From Clostridia bacterium (lineage in GTDB: Bacteria > Bacillota > Clostridia > Christensenellales > UBA1242): a stretch of 34,170 nt of DNA. A model generated the notes under the pieces. It worked only from the letters and a program-made list of their open reading frames with translations, was not told the origin of the DNA and did no database searches. The first letter of the stretch is position 1. Every line of letters begins with the position of its first letter. This document shows positions 1 to 9,315 of this stretch, piece after piece. The stretch lies in assembly GCA_017444895.1 (NCBI GenBank), contig JAFSVR010000031.1:1-34170 (forward strand), in the 5' to 3' direction. Both the position numbers and the translations under genes were made by a program.

Positions 1-1
1 G

Positions 2-685
2 AATACAATAGCCGAAATGGTTCAAAGTGCCAAAGACAAAGGGCTTGAAAACATTGCAATAACCGACCATGGCCCAAAGCATTTAGGGTTTGGAATTAAA
101 AGGAAAAATATTGATAAGGCTCGCAAAGAAATAGATGCGATTAATCAAAAGGGTGAACTAGAAAAAGTTTATCTTGGTATTGAAGCAAACCTAATAGGCA
201 AGGATGGCAAAATTGATTTAACGCAAGAAGAAATTGACAAACTTGACCTTTTGATTGTTGGCTTTCATAGGGGAACTTTTAATAATATTGTTAAGCCTTT
301 TGGCATTTTGCCAAGGACAAAAAAGCAGATTGAAAAGCAAACAAAGGCTTATGTTGATCTTGTTAACAGATATCCAGTTGACTTCATTACGCACCTTTGC
401 GAATATATTCAAGTTGATTGTAAGAGGGTTGCAGAAGAATGCGTAAAAACGAACACACTTATTGAGATTAACACCCGACATTACCGCTTCACTGATGAAC
501 AAATGCGTGCTATGCTTGAAACGCCGGTTAAGTTCATAATCAGTAGTGATGCTCATCGAAAAGAGAGGGTTGCGTCAGTGGATAACGCCCTTGAAATAGT
601 AAAGAAGTTTAATATTCCAGAAGACAGGGTTGTTAACCTTGCAGGGACATACACACCAAAGAAATTTCAAACAACGGAGAAATAG
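2..685 (+). CDS. PHP-domain metal-dependent hydrolase, 5' truncated by window edge
   Basis: The reading frame is open from the first bases, so the true start lies upstream; 227 residues are visible. An ITDHG motif near the visible N-terminus, a THLCEY segment in the middle and SSDAH near the C-terminus are the spaced His/Asp metal-binding motifs of the PHP family (histidinol-phosphatase/YcdX type). The first HxH motif would lie just outside the window. Family members are phosphatases or phosphodiesterases; the substrate cannot be told from sequence. It ends two bases before the whiA start codon, so it is probably cotranscribed with whiA and dnaE. A direct role with WhiA is only inferred from position. 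Confidence 0.85.
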   Translation, partial: NTIAEMVQSAKDKGLENIAITDHGPKHLGFGIKRKNIDKARKEIDAINQKGELEKVYLGIEANLIGKDGKIDLTQEEIDKLDLLIVGFHRGTFNNIVKPFGILPRTKKQIEKQTKAYVDLVNRYPVDFITHLCEYIQVDCKRVAEECVKTNTLIEINTRHYRFTDEQMRAMLETPVKFIISSDAHRKERVASVDNALEIVKKFNIPEDRVVNLAGTYTPKKFQTTEK

Positions 686-687
686 AA

Positions 688-1644
688 TTGAGTTTTTCAT
701 TGTCAGTTAAACAAGAACTTTTGAAAGCTGAGCGGGATACCGATGCTTTGTTTTGTATGCTGGCAGGAGAAATTTTGCTTGCGGGGGCGTTGGTTGTTAG
801 CAATAAAACAATTTCATTTGAACTTGCAAGTGAGAATAAAGAATTTTTGGAATATGCTGAAAAGCAGCTTGTTCGCTGTTTTCAAATTTCTCCGGAAACA
901 ATGAAAATCAAAGTGGTTTCAAAAACAAAATATGTTTTAACCCTTAATAGTCAAGATGGTTTTAGAGTTTTGCAAGAACTTATGATTGTGTTTCGTAACC
1001 GAGATGGTGAGATTGAATTTAGGCGAGATGTCAATCCAAATCTTATGGTTGATTTACCTAGCAAGAAGAATTATCTTGCGGGTGCTTTTTGTGGGGCTGG
1101 CTCAATCAGTATCCCATCGCAAGAGGGGGCTGACAGGGGCGGATACCATATGGAATGGGTGTGTCAGACTGAGGAAAAGGCCGAGACAATTTGTCAATTT
1201 CTTGCTGAAATGGACATCATTTCAAAAAAGATAGAAAGACATGGAAACTATGTTGTTTACCTTAAAGAGAGCGATGCAATCTGCAAGGCGCTTGCCGAAA
1301 TGGGGGCAATAAAAAATATGCTTGAGCTTGAAAACCATAAGGTAGAGAGGCTTGTTAGAAACAATATCAATCGCCAGAGCAATTGTTTGAGCGCAAATTT
1401 AGATAAAGTTATGAGCGCAAGCGCCAAACAAGTTAGGGCCATTGAGATAATTAAATCAACCATTGGCATTGAAAATTTGCCTGAACCCCTTTGTGAAGTT
1501 GCGCTTGCAAGGCTAGCAAGCCCTGAAGCCAGTCTTTCAGACCTTGCCGTATTAACAGGGGGCAAGATATCACGTGCGGGGATAAGCCTGCGCCTAAAAA
1601 AACTAATGGAAATTGCCGAAACACTAGGAGAAGAAAATGAGTAA
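688..1644 (+). CDS. whiA: WhiA, DNA-binding cell-division regulator
   Basis: This 318-residue protein matches the WhiA family, which combines a LAGLIDADG-like N-terminal domain with a C-terminal helix-turn-helix. The N-terminus (SVKQELL) and the HTH around residues 280-310 (SDLAVLTGGKISRAGISLRL) are typical. In Gram-positives WhiA is a nucleoid-associated regulator linked to cell division and, in Streptomyces, sporulation. Translation appears to start at TTG 688, preceded by GGAG about ten bases upstream; no ATG fits the conserved N-terminus. The gene overlaps the start of dnaE by 8 bases, which suggests translational coupling. The usual upstream partners rapZ and yvcK are not visible; the PHP gene is directly upstream instead. 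Confidence 0.93.
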   Translation: MSFSLSVKQELLKAERDTDALFCMLAGEILLAGALVVSNKTISFELASENKEFLEYAEKQLVRCFQISPETMKIKVVSKTKYVLTLNSQDGFRVLQELMIVFRNRDGEIEFRRDVNPNLMVDLPSKKNYLAGAFCGAGSISIPSQEGADRGGYHMEWVCQTEEKAETICQFLAEMDIISKKIERHGNYVVYLKESDAICKALAEMGAIKNMLELENHKVERLVRNNINRQSNCLSANLDKVMSASAKQVRAIEIIKSTIGIENLPEPLCEVALARLASPEASLSDLAVLTGGKISRAGISLRLKKLMEIAETLGEENE

Positions 1645-4600
1645 CGAATTTGTGCATCTTCATGTTCACACGGAATATAGCTTGCTTGATGGTTTTGCAC
1701 GCATTGGCAAACTCTGCAAAACTTGCAAGGAAATGGGAATGACTGCCGTTGCAATGACTGATCATGGCAATATGTATGGAACCATTCCGTTCTATGATGA
1801 ATGCCATAAAGTTGGGATCAAACCAATTTTAGGCTGTGAGTTTTATGTTGCTGATGATTTAATGGTTAAGCAAGGCAGGCAAAAGTTGGATCATCTTATT
1901 TTGCTTGCGAAAGACCAAGAGGGCTTTGTTAATCTTTCAAAACTCAACACAATTGGTTTTGATAAAGGCTATTATTATGGCAAGGCAAGGATAGATTATA
2001 AAACTCTTAAAGAGCATAGCAAGGGGCTTATTTGCACAACGGCGTGCGTTGGTGGAACAGTTCCACAACTCATTTTGCAAGGCGATATTGAGGGGGCAGA
2101 AAAGCAGGTACTTTGGTTCAAAGAAGTGTTTGGCGATGACTTTTATATTGAAATACAAAACCATGGTCTTGCTGATGAGCAAACGGTTAACCCAGTTTTA
2201 AGGCAATTTGCGGAAAAACATAATATCAAAAAAGTTGCAACTAATGATGTCCATTATATATACAGAGATGATGCTGAAGCGCAAGATGTCTTAATGTGCG
2301 TTCAAATGGGCAAAACCATTGACGATCCAAACCGAATGAAATTCCCGAATGATGAGTTTTATCTTAAAAGCTATGATGAAATGGTTAAGGCTCTTCCGAT
2401 GGATCAAGACGCAATTGCAAACACTTTGGAAATTGCAGATAAGTGTAATGTTGAATTTGAGAACCTTGATAAAAATAAGTATATGTTCCCAGATTATCAC
2501 GCACCAGATGGAAAAGATAACCTTGACTATTTTAACGAGCTTATTGAGGCGGGGCTTATCAGGCGCTATGGCACGGTTACCCCTGAACTTAGAGAGCGTG
2601 TTGAGCGTGAAAAGAATATGATCATTTCTAAGGGGTTTGTCACATATTTCTTGACGGTTAGGGATTATATCAATGAAGCAAGAAATATGGGCATTCCTGT
2701 TGGGCCAGGGCGTGGTTCAGGTGCGGGAAGCGTTGTTGCGTATTGCATTGGAATAACTAGTGTTGATCCTATGAAATATGACCTTTTGTTTGAGAGGTTT
2801 TTGCATAATGAGCGTGTTAGTGCGCCTGATTTTGATATTGACTTTGCTGATGAGCGAAGAGAAGAAGTTATTGAGTATGTCAAGAGAAAATATGGCGCTG
2901 ATCATATTGCAAGGATTGTTACCTTTGGAACGATGGCGGCTAAAAACGCAATTAAGGACGTCGCAAGGGTTCTTGGAATTCCGTATAGTGAAGGCGATAA
3001 GATAACAAAACTTATGCCAAACACTGTAACAAGGCCACAGATCATAAAAAAGGTTTTTGGTTTATATCATGCCAAAGAGGGCGACAAAGATTTTGGAGTT
3101 GATTATTCAGTTCCGGAACTTGTTGAAATGTATCAAGATCCTCAAATTAAGCGTCTTGTTGATATTGCTCTTAAACTTGAAGATGCGCCAAGGCAAACTG
3201 GAATTCACGCCTGTGGAGTTATTATCAGCCCGCATGTTCTTGGGGATATGATTCCATTAAGCAGAAATGGAGATGATATAACAACACAGTTTACGGGTGT
3301 TGATATGGAACGCCTTGGCCATATGAAGATGGACTTTTTGGGCCTTAGGAACTTAACGGATATTTCGCAAACTATTGACCGCGTTCTTGAAAATCACGGT
3401 AAAAAAATAGATTTTGACACAATGAGCTATGATGATCCTAATGTTTTCAAGCTTATTGCCTCTGGGAACACAAAGGCTGTTTTCCAACTTGAAAGTGGCG
3501 GTTTCCAAAAGTTTATGAAGGAACTTGAACCAACCTGTCTTGAAGACATCATAGCGGGCATAAGTTTATTTAGGCCTGGTCCAATGGATATTATTCCAAG
3601 ATATGTTCATAACAAGCATCACCCAGAAGATGTTGTTTACGCACATCCAATTTTGGAGCATATTGAGGATGTAACCTACGGGTGTATTGTGTATCAAGAG
3701 CAGGTTATGCGTATTGTTCAGGATATGGCTGGCTATACCCTTGGGCAGGCGGACAATGTGCGAAGAATGATGGGTAAGAAAAAAGTTGCTGCAATGGAAG
3801 CCGAGGAAGAGGTGTTTATCCATGGACGAGGTGAAATTGTTGACCATGGAAAAGTTAGCCCACCAATTGAAGGTTGCCTGAAACGAGGGATAAGCGAAGA
3901 TGTTGCGCGTCAGATTTGGAAGGAAATGGCAAACTTTGCAAAATATGCTTTCAACAAGTCGCATTCAGCTGCATATGCATATGTTGCTTATCAAACTGCA
4001 TATCTTAAATGCTATTATGAACCTGAGTTTTTAACATCAGTGCTTAACAACCGAATTACTAATATTGATGAAATCATCAATTATGTTACGCATTGTAAAG
4101 AAGAAAAAATTCCTATATTGCCACCAGATATAAATGAAAGTGGTGCGTATTTCGAGTGCCGTGATGGCAAAATTCGCTTTGGACTTTCAGCACTTAAAGG
4201 AAGCGGTGAGGGCGTTTGTAAAGCAATCATTGCTGAGCGTGATGCACATGGAAAATTTAAGGATTTTGAAGACTTCTTAAACAGAACCATAACAACCGGC
4301 TATAACAAGAGAGTAATTGAGGGTTTCATATATAGTGGAGCATTTGATTGCTTTGGGAAAACTCGTAGTTGCCTGATTTCTGTTTATGAAAAGGCAATGG
4401 AATGTGCAATTAAGGATCAAAAGGCCAAGATGAATGGGCAATTTAGTATGTTCAGCGATTTTGGAATTGAACAAAATTCAGGAATTGAATATACAGACAT
4501 GCCGGAATACCCAAGAGAATTTTTGCTTAAAAAGGAGAAAGAGATTTCTGGATTGTATATTTCTGGCCATCCACTTGATGATTATGCGGACATAATGAAA

Positions 4601-5233
4601 CAATATTCCTTCAATTCAGGAATGATTGCAAGTGCGGCGGATGCTGATGAACAAATTGATGATGAAGATGGCGAGGCTAATGATAATAGCTTTGGGCTTG
4701 AAGATGGAATGCAGGTTTCCTGCGGAGGCTTGATTGCCACCGTTTCAAAGAAATACACAAAAACAACAAACAAACCTATGGCTATATTAACGCTTGAAGA
4801 CAATTATGGCTCAATGGAAGTGGTTGTGTTTAACAAGCAATATGAGAGGCTGAAAGACAGGCTGTGCGAAGATGCCCTTGTTTCAATAGAAGGCAAAATA
4901 AGCATTAAAGTTGGCCAGAGACCAAGTATTATTGCTGAAAAAATTGAGTTTTGGGATGTTGAAAAACCTAGTTCTTATGAGCAGACGGCAAAGCAAGAAG
5001 AAGTTGAAGATAAGCCAAAGTCAATTCTTTATTTGCAATATGACATACTTAATCCAGAAAAACAGGCAGAGATCATGGGAATTGTTCTCAGCTATTCTGG
5101 AGATGTTCCCGTTAGAGTTCAGTGGGATAAGAAACTCTATGATAATCAAGTTACGGTTAATCCATGTGTTGCGTTGCTAAGTGAACTTGAAAATGCAATA
5201 GGGAAAGAGAATATAAAACTTATAACAAAATAA
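1637..5233 (+). CDS. dnaE: DNA polymerase III alpha subunit (DnaE)
   Basis: Full-length 1198-residue C-family replicative polymerase. Domains in order: N-terminal PHP (HLHVHTEYSLLDG at residues 7-19), palm with the catalytic acidic motif PDFDIDF (D398 and D400) and a third Asp at about 566 (KMDFLGL), fingers, helix-hairpin-helix region, and an OB-fold at about 1010-1090. The OB-fold is C-terminal to the catalytic core, as in DnaE and unlike PolC. An acidic Asp/Glu-rich linker near residues 1000-1020 precedes it. The start ATG at 1637 has an AGGAG site and overlaps whiA. Firmicutes usually carry PolC as well, which is not in this window, so whether this DnaE leads replication or mainly extends primers cannot be decided here. 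Confidence 0.97.
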   Translation: MSNEFVHLHVHTEYSLLDGFARIGKLCKTCKEMGMTAVAMTDHGNMYGTIPFYDECHKVGIKPILGCEFYVADDLMVKQGRQKLDHLILLAKDQEGFVNLSKLNTIGFDKGYYYGKARIDYKTLKEHSKGLICTTACVGGTVPQLILQGDIEGAEKQVLWFKEVFGDDFYIEIQNHGLADEQTVNPVLRQFAEKHNIKKVATNDVHYIYRDDAEAQDVLMCVQMGKTIDDPNRMKFPNDEFYLKSYDEMVKALPMDQDAIANTLEIADKCNVEFENLDKNKYMFPDYHAPDGKDNLDYFNELIEAGLIRRYGTVTPELRERVEREKNMIISKGFVTYFLTVRDYINEARNMGIPVGPGRGSGAGSVVAYCIGITSVDPMKYDLLFERFLHNERVSAPDFDIDFADERREEVIEYVKRKYGADHIARIVTFGTMAAKNAIKDVARVLGIPYSEGDKITKLMPNTVTRPQIIKKVFGLYHAKEGDKDFGVDYSVPELVEMYQDPQIKRLVDIALKLEDAPRQTGIHACGVIISPHVLGDMIPLSRNGDDITTQFTGVDMERLGHMKMDFLGLRNLTDISQTIDRVLENHGKKIDFDTMSYDDPNVFKLIASGNTKAVFQLESGGFQKFMKELEPTCLEDIIAGISLFRPGPMDIIPRYVHNKHHPEDVVYAHPILEHIEDVTYGCIVYQEQVMRIVQDMAGYTLGQADNVRRMMGKKKVAAMEAEEEVFIHGRGEIVDHGKVSPPIEGCLKRGISEDVARQIWKEMANFAKYAFNKSHSAAYAYVAYQTAYLKCYYEPEFLTSVLNNRITNIDEIINYVTHCKEEKIPILPPDINESGAYFECRDGKIRFGLSALKGSGEGVCKAIIAERDAHGKFKDFEDFLNRTITTGYNKRVIEGFIYSGAFDCFGKTRSCLISVYEKAMECAIKDQKAKMNGQFSMFSDFGIEQNSGIEYTDMPEYPREFLLKKEKEISGLYISGHPLDDYADIMKQYSFNSGMIASAADADEQIDDEDGEANDNSFGLEDGMQVSCGGLIATVSKKYTKTTNKPMAILTLEDNYGSMEVVVFNKQYERLKDRLCEDALVSIEGKISIKVGQRPSIIAEKIEFWDVEKPSSYEQTAKQEEVEDKPKSILYLQYDILNPEKQAEIMGIVLSYSGDVPVRVQWDKKLYDNQVTVNPCVALLSELENAIGKENIKLITK

Positions 5234-5243
5234 GGAGGATAAA

Positions 5244-6224
5244 ATGAAAAGAATAGCGATACTCACAAGCGGGGGAGATGCTCCTGGAATGAATGCTTGC
5301 ATAAGGAGCGTTGTTAAAACAGCTATTGGTTCAGGAATGGAAGTTATGGGCGTTTTAAGGGGCTATAAGGGCCTTATTGAAGATGAATTTATTTCGCTCA
5401 GCCACAAAGAGGTTAGTGGTATTATGCAACGAGGGGGAACTGTTCTATACACTTCTAGGTGCCCAGAGTTTGTTTCAAAAGAAGGCCAAAAGCGCGCGCT
5501 AGAGAACCTCAAAAAATATGAAATCGAAGGTTTGGTTGTTCTTGGGGGTGATGGCTCATATGCAGGGGCAATTGCTCTCGCAAAAGCGGGTGTGAATGTT
5601 GTTGCTATTCCTGCAACGATAGATAACGATCTGTATTATACTGATCACACGTTAGGGTTTGATACGGCTGTTAATACTATCACTTCGCTTATTAACAATA
5701 TTCGAGACACGGCTTCAAGCCATGAGCGTCCAAGCGTTATTGAAGTTATGGGTGCATATTGCGGAGACATTGCTCTTAATGTGGGGGCAGGCGTTGGTGC
5801 TGAGATAATACTTGTTCCCGAAGTTAAAGTTACTGACAAACAAATTGTTGATGCAGTTGAAAAATGTGAAACAATTGGCAAAAGTTCTTGTATGATAATA
5901 ACAAATGAAAAAGTTTATGATGCATCAAAGCTTAGTGACTTAATTAACAAAAGAACAGGGGTTGCTTCAAGACCTCTTGAAGTTGGCCATATCCAACGTG
6001 GCGGGAGCCCATCAGCTTTTGATAGGGTGCTAGCATTGAAGTTTGGAGCATGTGCTGTCAAAATGCTTGTTGATGGAAAAAGTGGTGCGGTTGGTGATAA
6101 AAACGGGGATATTATAGCTGTTGAATTGTCAGCTGCATTAAAAGGAAGTAGACAGTTTGATTACAACCTATATCAGCTGGCTCTTAAGAGTGCAGGGGAC
6201 GTTCTAAAACTGCAAAAACCCTAG
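5244..6224 (+). CDS. pfkA: ATP-dependent 6-phosphofructokinase
   Basis: This 326-residue enzyme phosphorylates fructose 6-phosphate to the 1,6-bisphosphate, the committed step of glycolysis, in the cytosol. The N-terminus has the ATP-binding GGDAPGMNA motif (residues 10-18). The catalytic loop reads TIDNDL with a downstream GFDTA, and MGAYCGDIAL follows as part of the substrate site. The length matches the bacterial homotetramer family. It lies 10 bases after dnaE with an excellent ribosome site (AAGGAGG, 7 bases before ATG). The dnaE-pfkA pairing is common in Firmicutes. A bidirectional terminator follows at about 6321. Confidence 0.97.
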   Translation: MKRIAILTSGGDAPGMNACIRSVVKTAIGSGMEVMGVLRGYKGLIEDEFISLSHKEVSGIMQRGGTVLYTSRCPEFVSKEGQKRALENLKKYEIEGLVVLGGDGSYAGAIALAKAGVNVVAIPATIDNDLYYTDHTLGFDTAVNTITSLINNIRDTASSHERPSVIEVMGAYCGDIALNVGAGVGAEIILVPEVKVTDKQIVDAVEKCETIGKSSCMIITNEKVYDASKLSDLINKRTGVASRPLEVGHIQRGGSPSAFDRVLALKFGACAVKMLVDGKSGAVGDKNGDIIAVELSAALKGSRQFDYNLYQLALKSAGDVLKLQKP

Positions 6225-6320
6225 AGAATTTCGATAGTATGCCAATCATAATACTGTAAAAAACGCAAAAGCAATAATTAAATTTGAAATAATTGCAATA
6301 TTTTTAATTTGTGCAAGAAA

Positions 6321-6355
6321 AAGTGATGATTTTAAGCAAAAATCACCACTTTTTT
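6321..6355. terminator. Bidirectional terminator between pfkA and the ABC operon
   Basis: A 13-pair stem with one mismatch (arm AAGTGATGATTTT) and a short loop, flanked by an A-run on the left and a T-run on the right. It lies between convergent genes, so it can serve both strands. Confidence 0.85.
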
Positions 6356-6368
6356 GTTGGAAACAATA

Positions 6369-7175
6369 TTATTTATTGCGTTTTTTGTTAACCAAATATT
6401 CAAAAAGTGCAATAATAAAATACATTATGCTTGCGAGCAGGCAGAGAATAATTATGGCAGCCATAACCAAATCTAACTTAAAGATTTGTCCACCATAAAC
6501 AATTAAGAAGCCTAGGCCTGCACTGCTATTAAGGTATTCACCCATTATAACGCCAACCCAGGCAAGCCCGACGTTAATTTTAAGAACGCTTATAATTGTT
6601 GGAAAGCTTGCGGGGAGAATCAATTTAGTTAAAACCTGCAGTTTGTTTGCCCCCAGTGTTTTGAATAGTTTGAGTTTTTCCTCTTCAACACCTATAAAGC
6701 CATTTAAGATGCCTATTGTTGTTACAATAATACATATCAAAACACCCATTGTTACGATTGCTTTTGTTCCGGCTCCAATCCAAACGATAATTAAGGGGCC
6801 AAGTGCAACTTTTGGAAGACTGTTGAGGACTATAAGGTATGGCTCAAGAATTTTTCTTATTGGTGGGATGGAATATAAAAGCAACGCAATCAAAAACCCT
6901 GCCATTGTGCTGATAGAGAAGGCAAGTATGGTTTCAAGCAAGGTTGCCCATGTATGGCTAAATAGGCTCCCCGACAAATATAATTCTTCAATTGCTTTTA
7001 TGATTCTTGATGGACTGCTTGTTATAAATGGATCAACAATGCCGGCTTTTGCAACAAGTTCCCAAATGCCAAAAACTGCAAAAAGCAATAAAATTCTGCT
7101 CAAATGTGTAATAAAAATACCAATTTTTTGTTTTTTGAGATAATTTTGATGCTCTTTTGAATAGTCCTTTTTCAT
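6369..7175 (-). CDS. ABC transporter permease, SsuC/ThiX type
   Basis: A 268-residue inner-membrane permease with about six hydrophobic helices of the BPD_transp_1 (SsuC/TauC) fold. The cytoplasmic loop near residues 175-195 (GANKLQVLTKLILPASFPTI) is the EAA-type motif that docks onto the ATPase. I place the start at ATG 7175: it has GGGAGG seven bases upstream and overlaps the ATPase stop as ATGA, whereas the longer frame needs a TTG. It is the last gene of a three-gene importer operon. The substrate is not set by the permease; family members carry sulfonates, taurine, thiamine pyrimidine precursors or similar small molecules. Confidence 0.92.
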   Translation of the reverse strand: MKKDYSKEHQNYLKKQKIGIFITHLSRILLLFAVFGIWELVAKAGIVDPFITSSPSRIIKAIEELYLSGSLFSHTWATLLETILAFSISTMAGFLIALLLYSIPPIRKILEPYLIVLNSLPKVALGPLIIVWIGAGTKAIVTMGVLICIIVTTIGILNGFIGVEEEKLKLFKTLGANKLQVLTKLILPASFPTIISVLKINVGLAWVGVIMGEYLNSSAGLGFLIVYGGQIFKLDLVMAAIIILCLLASIMYFIIALFEYLVNKKRNK

Positions 7176-7927
7176 TTGAGTGCCTCCCAAATTTGATTGT
7201 AGAACTCATAAAAAAGCGGTTCCTTTCTTCGATCTTCTGGGCTTAATTCTGCTGAGAAACTCAGGTGTACTTCGCATTTAACCGTTCCTGGTCTTGCTGA
7301 TAACACAATAATTTTATCGCTCATTGCAACTGCCTCATTAATATCGTGAGTAACAAGGATGGCTGTTTTTCTCTCCCTTTTTATGATGTTAAATACGTCG
7401 TTTTGCACATTTAGTCTTGTTTGGTAATCTAGTGCACTGAATGGCTCATCAAGTAGCAATATGTCAGGATTGGTTGCGAGAGTTCTAATCAAGGCAACTC
7501 TTTGTCTCATTCCTCCAGAAAGTTCTTGCGGATAGCTTTTAATGAAATCGCCAAGACCGTATTTTTCAAGAAGTTCTATAACGCGTTTTTTGTTTGTTTC
7601 GGTGTTTTTGTGTTGCAAGCTTAGCCCTATGGTTACGTTTTTATATATGTTAAGCCATTCAAGCAGGTTGTCTTTTTGAAACATATAGCTTGCTAGTGTT
7701 GTTGGCCCAGAAATCTCTTTATTTTGTATGTAAACAGAGCCCTTTGTTGGCTTTATAAGCCCGGCAATAAGGCTGAGGATGGTTGTTTTTCCACAACCGC
7801 TTGGCCCAACAATGCTGATAAACTCGCCTTCATTTGCTGTTAATGTTAAATTGGAAAGGGCAAGAGTTTCGTTTTGTTTGGTGTGGTAGATTTGGCTGAC
7901 GTTGTTTATGCTTAAAACGTTGCCCAT
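7172..7927 (-). CDS. ABC transporter ATP-binding protein, SsuB/TauB type
   Basis: A 251-residue ATPase with Walker A GPSGCGKTT near residue 42, the signature LSGGMRQRV, Walker B ILLLDEPFSALD and the switch histidine in LVTHD. It is the cytosolic motor of the importer formed with the adjacent permease and substrate-binding lipoprotein. The start ATG at 7927 has AAGGAG upstream. The closest recognisable group is the SsuB/TauB/ThiZ family, whose members work with NMT1-type binding proteins. Confidence 0.95.
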   Translation of the reverse strand: MGNVLSINNVSQIYHTKQNETLALSNLTLTANEGEFISIVGPSGCGKTTILSLIAGLIKPTKGSVYIQNKEISGPTTLASYMFQKDNLLEWLNIYKNVTIGLSLQHKNTETNKKRVIELLEKYGLGDFIKSYPQELSGGMRQRVALIRTLATNPDILLLDEPFSALDYQTRLNVQNDVFNIIKRERKTAILVTHDINEAVAMSDKIIVLSARPGTVKCEVHLSFSAELSPEDRRKEPLFYEFYNQIWEALK

Positions 7928-7941
7928 TGTTTTTCTCCTTG

Positions 7942-8934
7942 TTAGATTTTTATTGCGTGAGAGTTGTCAACAACATCAGTGAAATTAACGATAGATGTGT
8001 TAGATAATGTGCCAGCATTTTTAAGGACAGAAAGCAATCTGTTATATGAAGATTCAGTCATTGCAGGCGTTGCCATCCATGCGTCAATTCTCTTATAACT
8101 TTCAACCGCAATTTGAAGAGATGCGATTGTTGAACCATCAAATGATGGAGCAAGGGCGGTTGCAACTTCTTCGCTTGTTGCCGTCATAATGAATGTATAT
8201 GCCTTTTTAATGGCACGCAAGAAACCATCAATCTTGTCTGGGTATTTGTTCATGAAATTCTTTGATGCCATAAAGCATGTGTATGGAATTTCGCCACTAT
8301 ATTCTCCAACCGAAGCAACAATGGTCCCAAGCCCCTTATTTTGGTATTCAGTTGCTGTTGGCTCAAACATTGTGCAGAAGTCGCCAGCTCCGCCTTGGAA
8401 AGTTGGAACCATTTGAGCAAACGCCGTATCAAGATCAAGGGTTATGTTGTTACCATTATAAAGCCCGTTTGAGTTAACAACCCATTCAAATGTCATGGCC
8501 GGCATTCCTCCGCGTCGCCCAGCAATAACGGTTTTATTTGTCAAACTTGTTTGCCAGTTGAAATTGTCGATCGGCGTTCTTGAAACTAAGAATGAGCCGT
8601 CGCGCTTTGTCAGTTGCCCAAATATCATGGGGTGGTTTGTTGAGCCTTGTGCATGAACGTAAACAACTGTTTCAGGGCCAAGAAGCGCAATGTCTGCGTT
8701 TCCAGAGAGAAGGGCAGACATACTAACATCGCTTCCTTGTCCGCTAGTTAGTTCAATTTTTAAGCCTTCTTCTTCCATATAGCCTTTGTTTATTGCAACA
8801 TAAAGTGGGGCGTAGAAAACACTATGTGTAACTTCATTCATCCGGATAATATCACTGTTTGAACAGCCAACAAATGAAACCGCTGTCAGCAAACAGAAAA
8901 TTAACGCAATTGAAATTGAAAATATTTTTTTCAC
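7942..8934 (-). CDS. ABC transporter substrate-binding lipoprotein, NMT1/THI5-like
   Basis: A 330-residue lipoprotein that starts with a GTG six bases after a strong AAGGAGG site. The signal peptide ends in a lipobox (FVGC, Cys24), so the protein should be anchored outside the membrane. The mature part is typical of NMT1/SsuA-like binding proteins: APLYVAINKGYMEEEGL, then LLSGNADIALLGPE. That fold binds thiamine pyrimidine precursors, sulfonates, nitrate or other small ligands. I see no TPP riboswitch upstream and no thi gene nearby, so a thiamine-precursor role is possible but unsupported. It is the first gene of the operon, 14 bases before the ATPase. Confidence 0.92.
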   Translation of the reverse strand: MKKIFSISIALIFCLLTAVSFVGCSNSDIIRMNEVTHSVFYAPLYVAINKGYMEEEGLKIELTSGQGSDVSMSALLSGNADIALLGPETVVYVHAQGSTNHPMIFGQLTKRDGSFLVSRTPIDNFNWQTSLTNKTVIAGRRGGMPAMTFEWVVNSNGLYNGNNITLDLDTAFAQMVPTFQGGAGDFCTMFEPTATEYQNKGLGTIVASVGEYSGEIPYTCFMASKNFMNKYPDKIDGFLRAIKKAYTFIMTATSEEVATALAPSFDGSTIASLQIAVESYKRIDAWMATPAMTESSYNRLLSVLKNAGTLSNTSIVNFTDVVDNSHAIKI

Positions 8935-9100
8935 ATTAAACCTCCTTTTTTGTTTTCACATTTCATCTTATGTTGCTTTGAACCAATTTGGTGCAGAAAA
9001 ATAAGGTGTATTTGTCATTTGAAATGCCAAAAGGATTGACTTTTGTTTATTTTTTTCTATAATAATAATATATTGTTGTTAAAACGAGGGTTGAGACTTA
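8935..9100. other. Divergent intergenic region between the ABC operon and the 9101 gene
   Basis: It holds the ABC operon ribosome site at its left end and the 9101 promoter at its right end. Between them, 9016-9026 is a perfect 11-base palindrome (CATTTGAAATG) that could be an operator for either side. No clear minus-strand promoter and no TPP or T-box riboswitch core was seen. Confidence 0.4.
9036..9063 (+). promoter_or_regulatory. Sigma-A type promoter for the 9101 gene and valS
   Basis: TTGACT and a perfect TATAAT are separated by 16 bases, about 38 bases upstream of the ATG at 9101. Confidence 0.75.
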
Positions 9101-9304
9101 ATGACAGTTAAACTTGTGTTTAGAATAATTGGGCTTGTTATCTTGGTGGTTGGGCTTTTGATGGTCGTTTTTGCCAAGCAACTTGTCCCCGAGCATAAAT
9201 ATAAAGGCGAGGCATTAAGACGCAGAAAACTCAGGATTCAACTTATTGGCTATATTTTGTGTGCTGTGAGTTTATTGGTTTTTATCATTGTTAGTTGGTT
9301 TTAG
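9101..9304 (+). CDS. Small two-helix membrane protein, unknown function
   Basis: A 67-residue protein with two hydrophobic helices (about residues 5-25 and 46-66) joined by a basic loop (RRRKLR), giving a predicted hairpin with a positively charged cytoplasmic turn. It has a good promoter upstream but only a weak ribosome site. The valS start lies 12 bases past its stop, so the two genes are probably cotranscribed. I do not recognise the family. Confidence 0.65.
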   Translation: MTVKLVFRIIGLVILVVGLLMVVFAKQLVPEHKYKGEALRRRKLRIQLIGYILCAVSLLVFIIVSWF

Positions 9305-9315
9305 GAGAATTTTTT

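Noticed and set aside
6643-7143. Plus-strand frame of 166 codons opposite the permease
   Set aside because: It is an antisense shadow of the permease with no ribosome site or family match.
8935-9035. TPP riboswitch upstream of the NMT1-type importer
   Set aside because: The conserved CUGAGA and the second-stem core of the TPP aptamer are not present on the minus strand.
9036-9315. T-box leader for valS
   Set aside because: No T-box core sequence and no terminator/antiterminator pair; a small gene fills the space.
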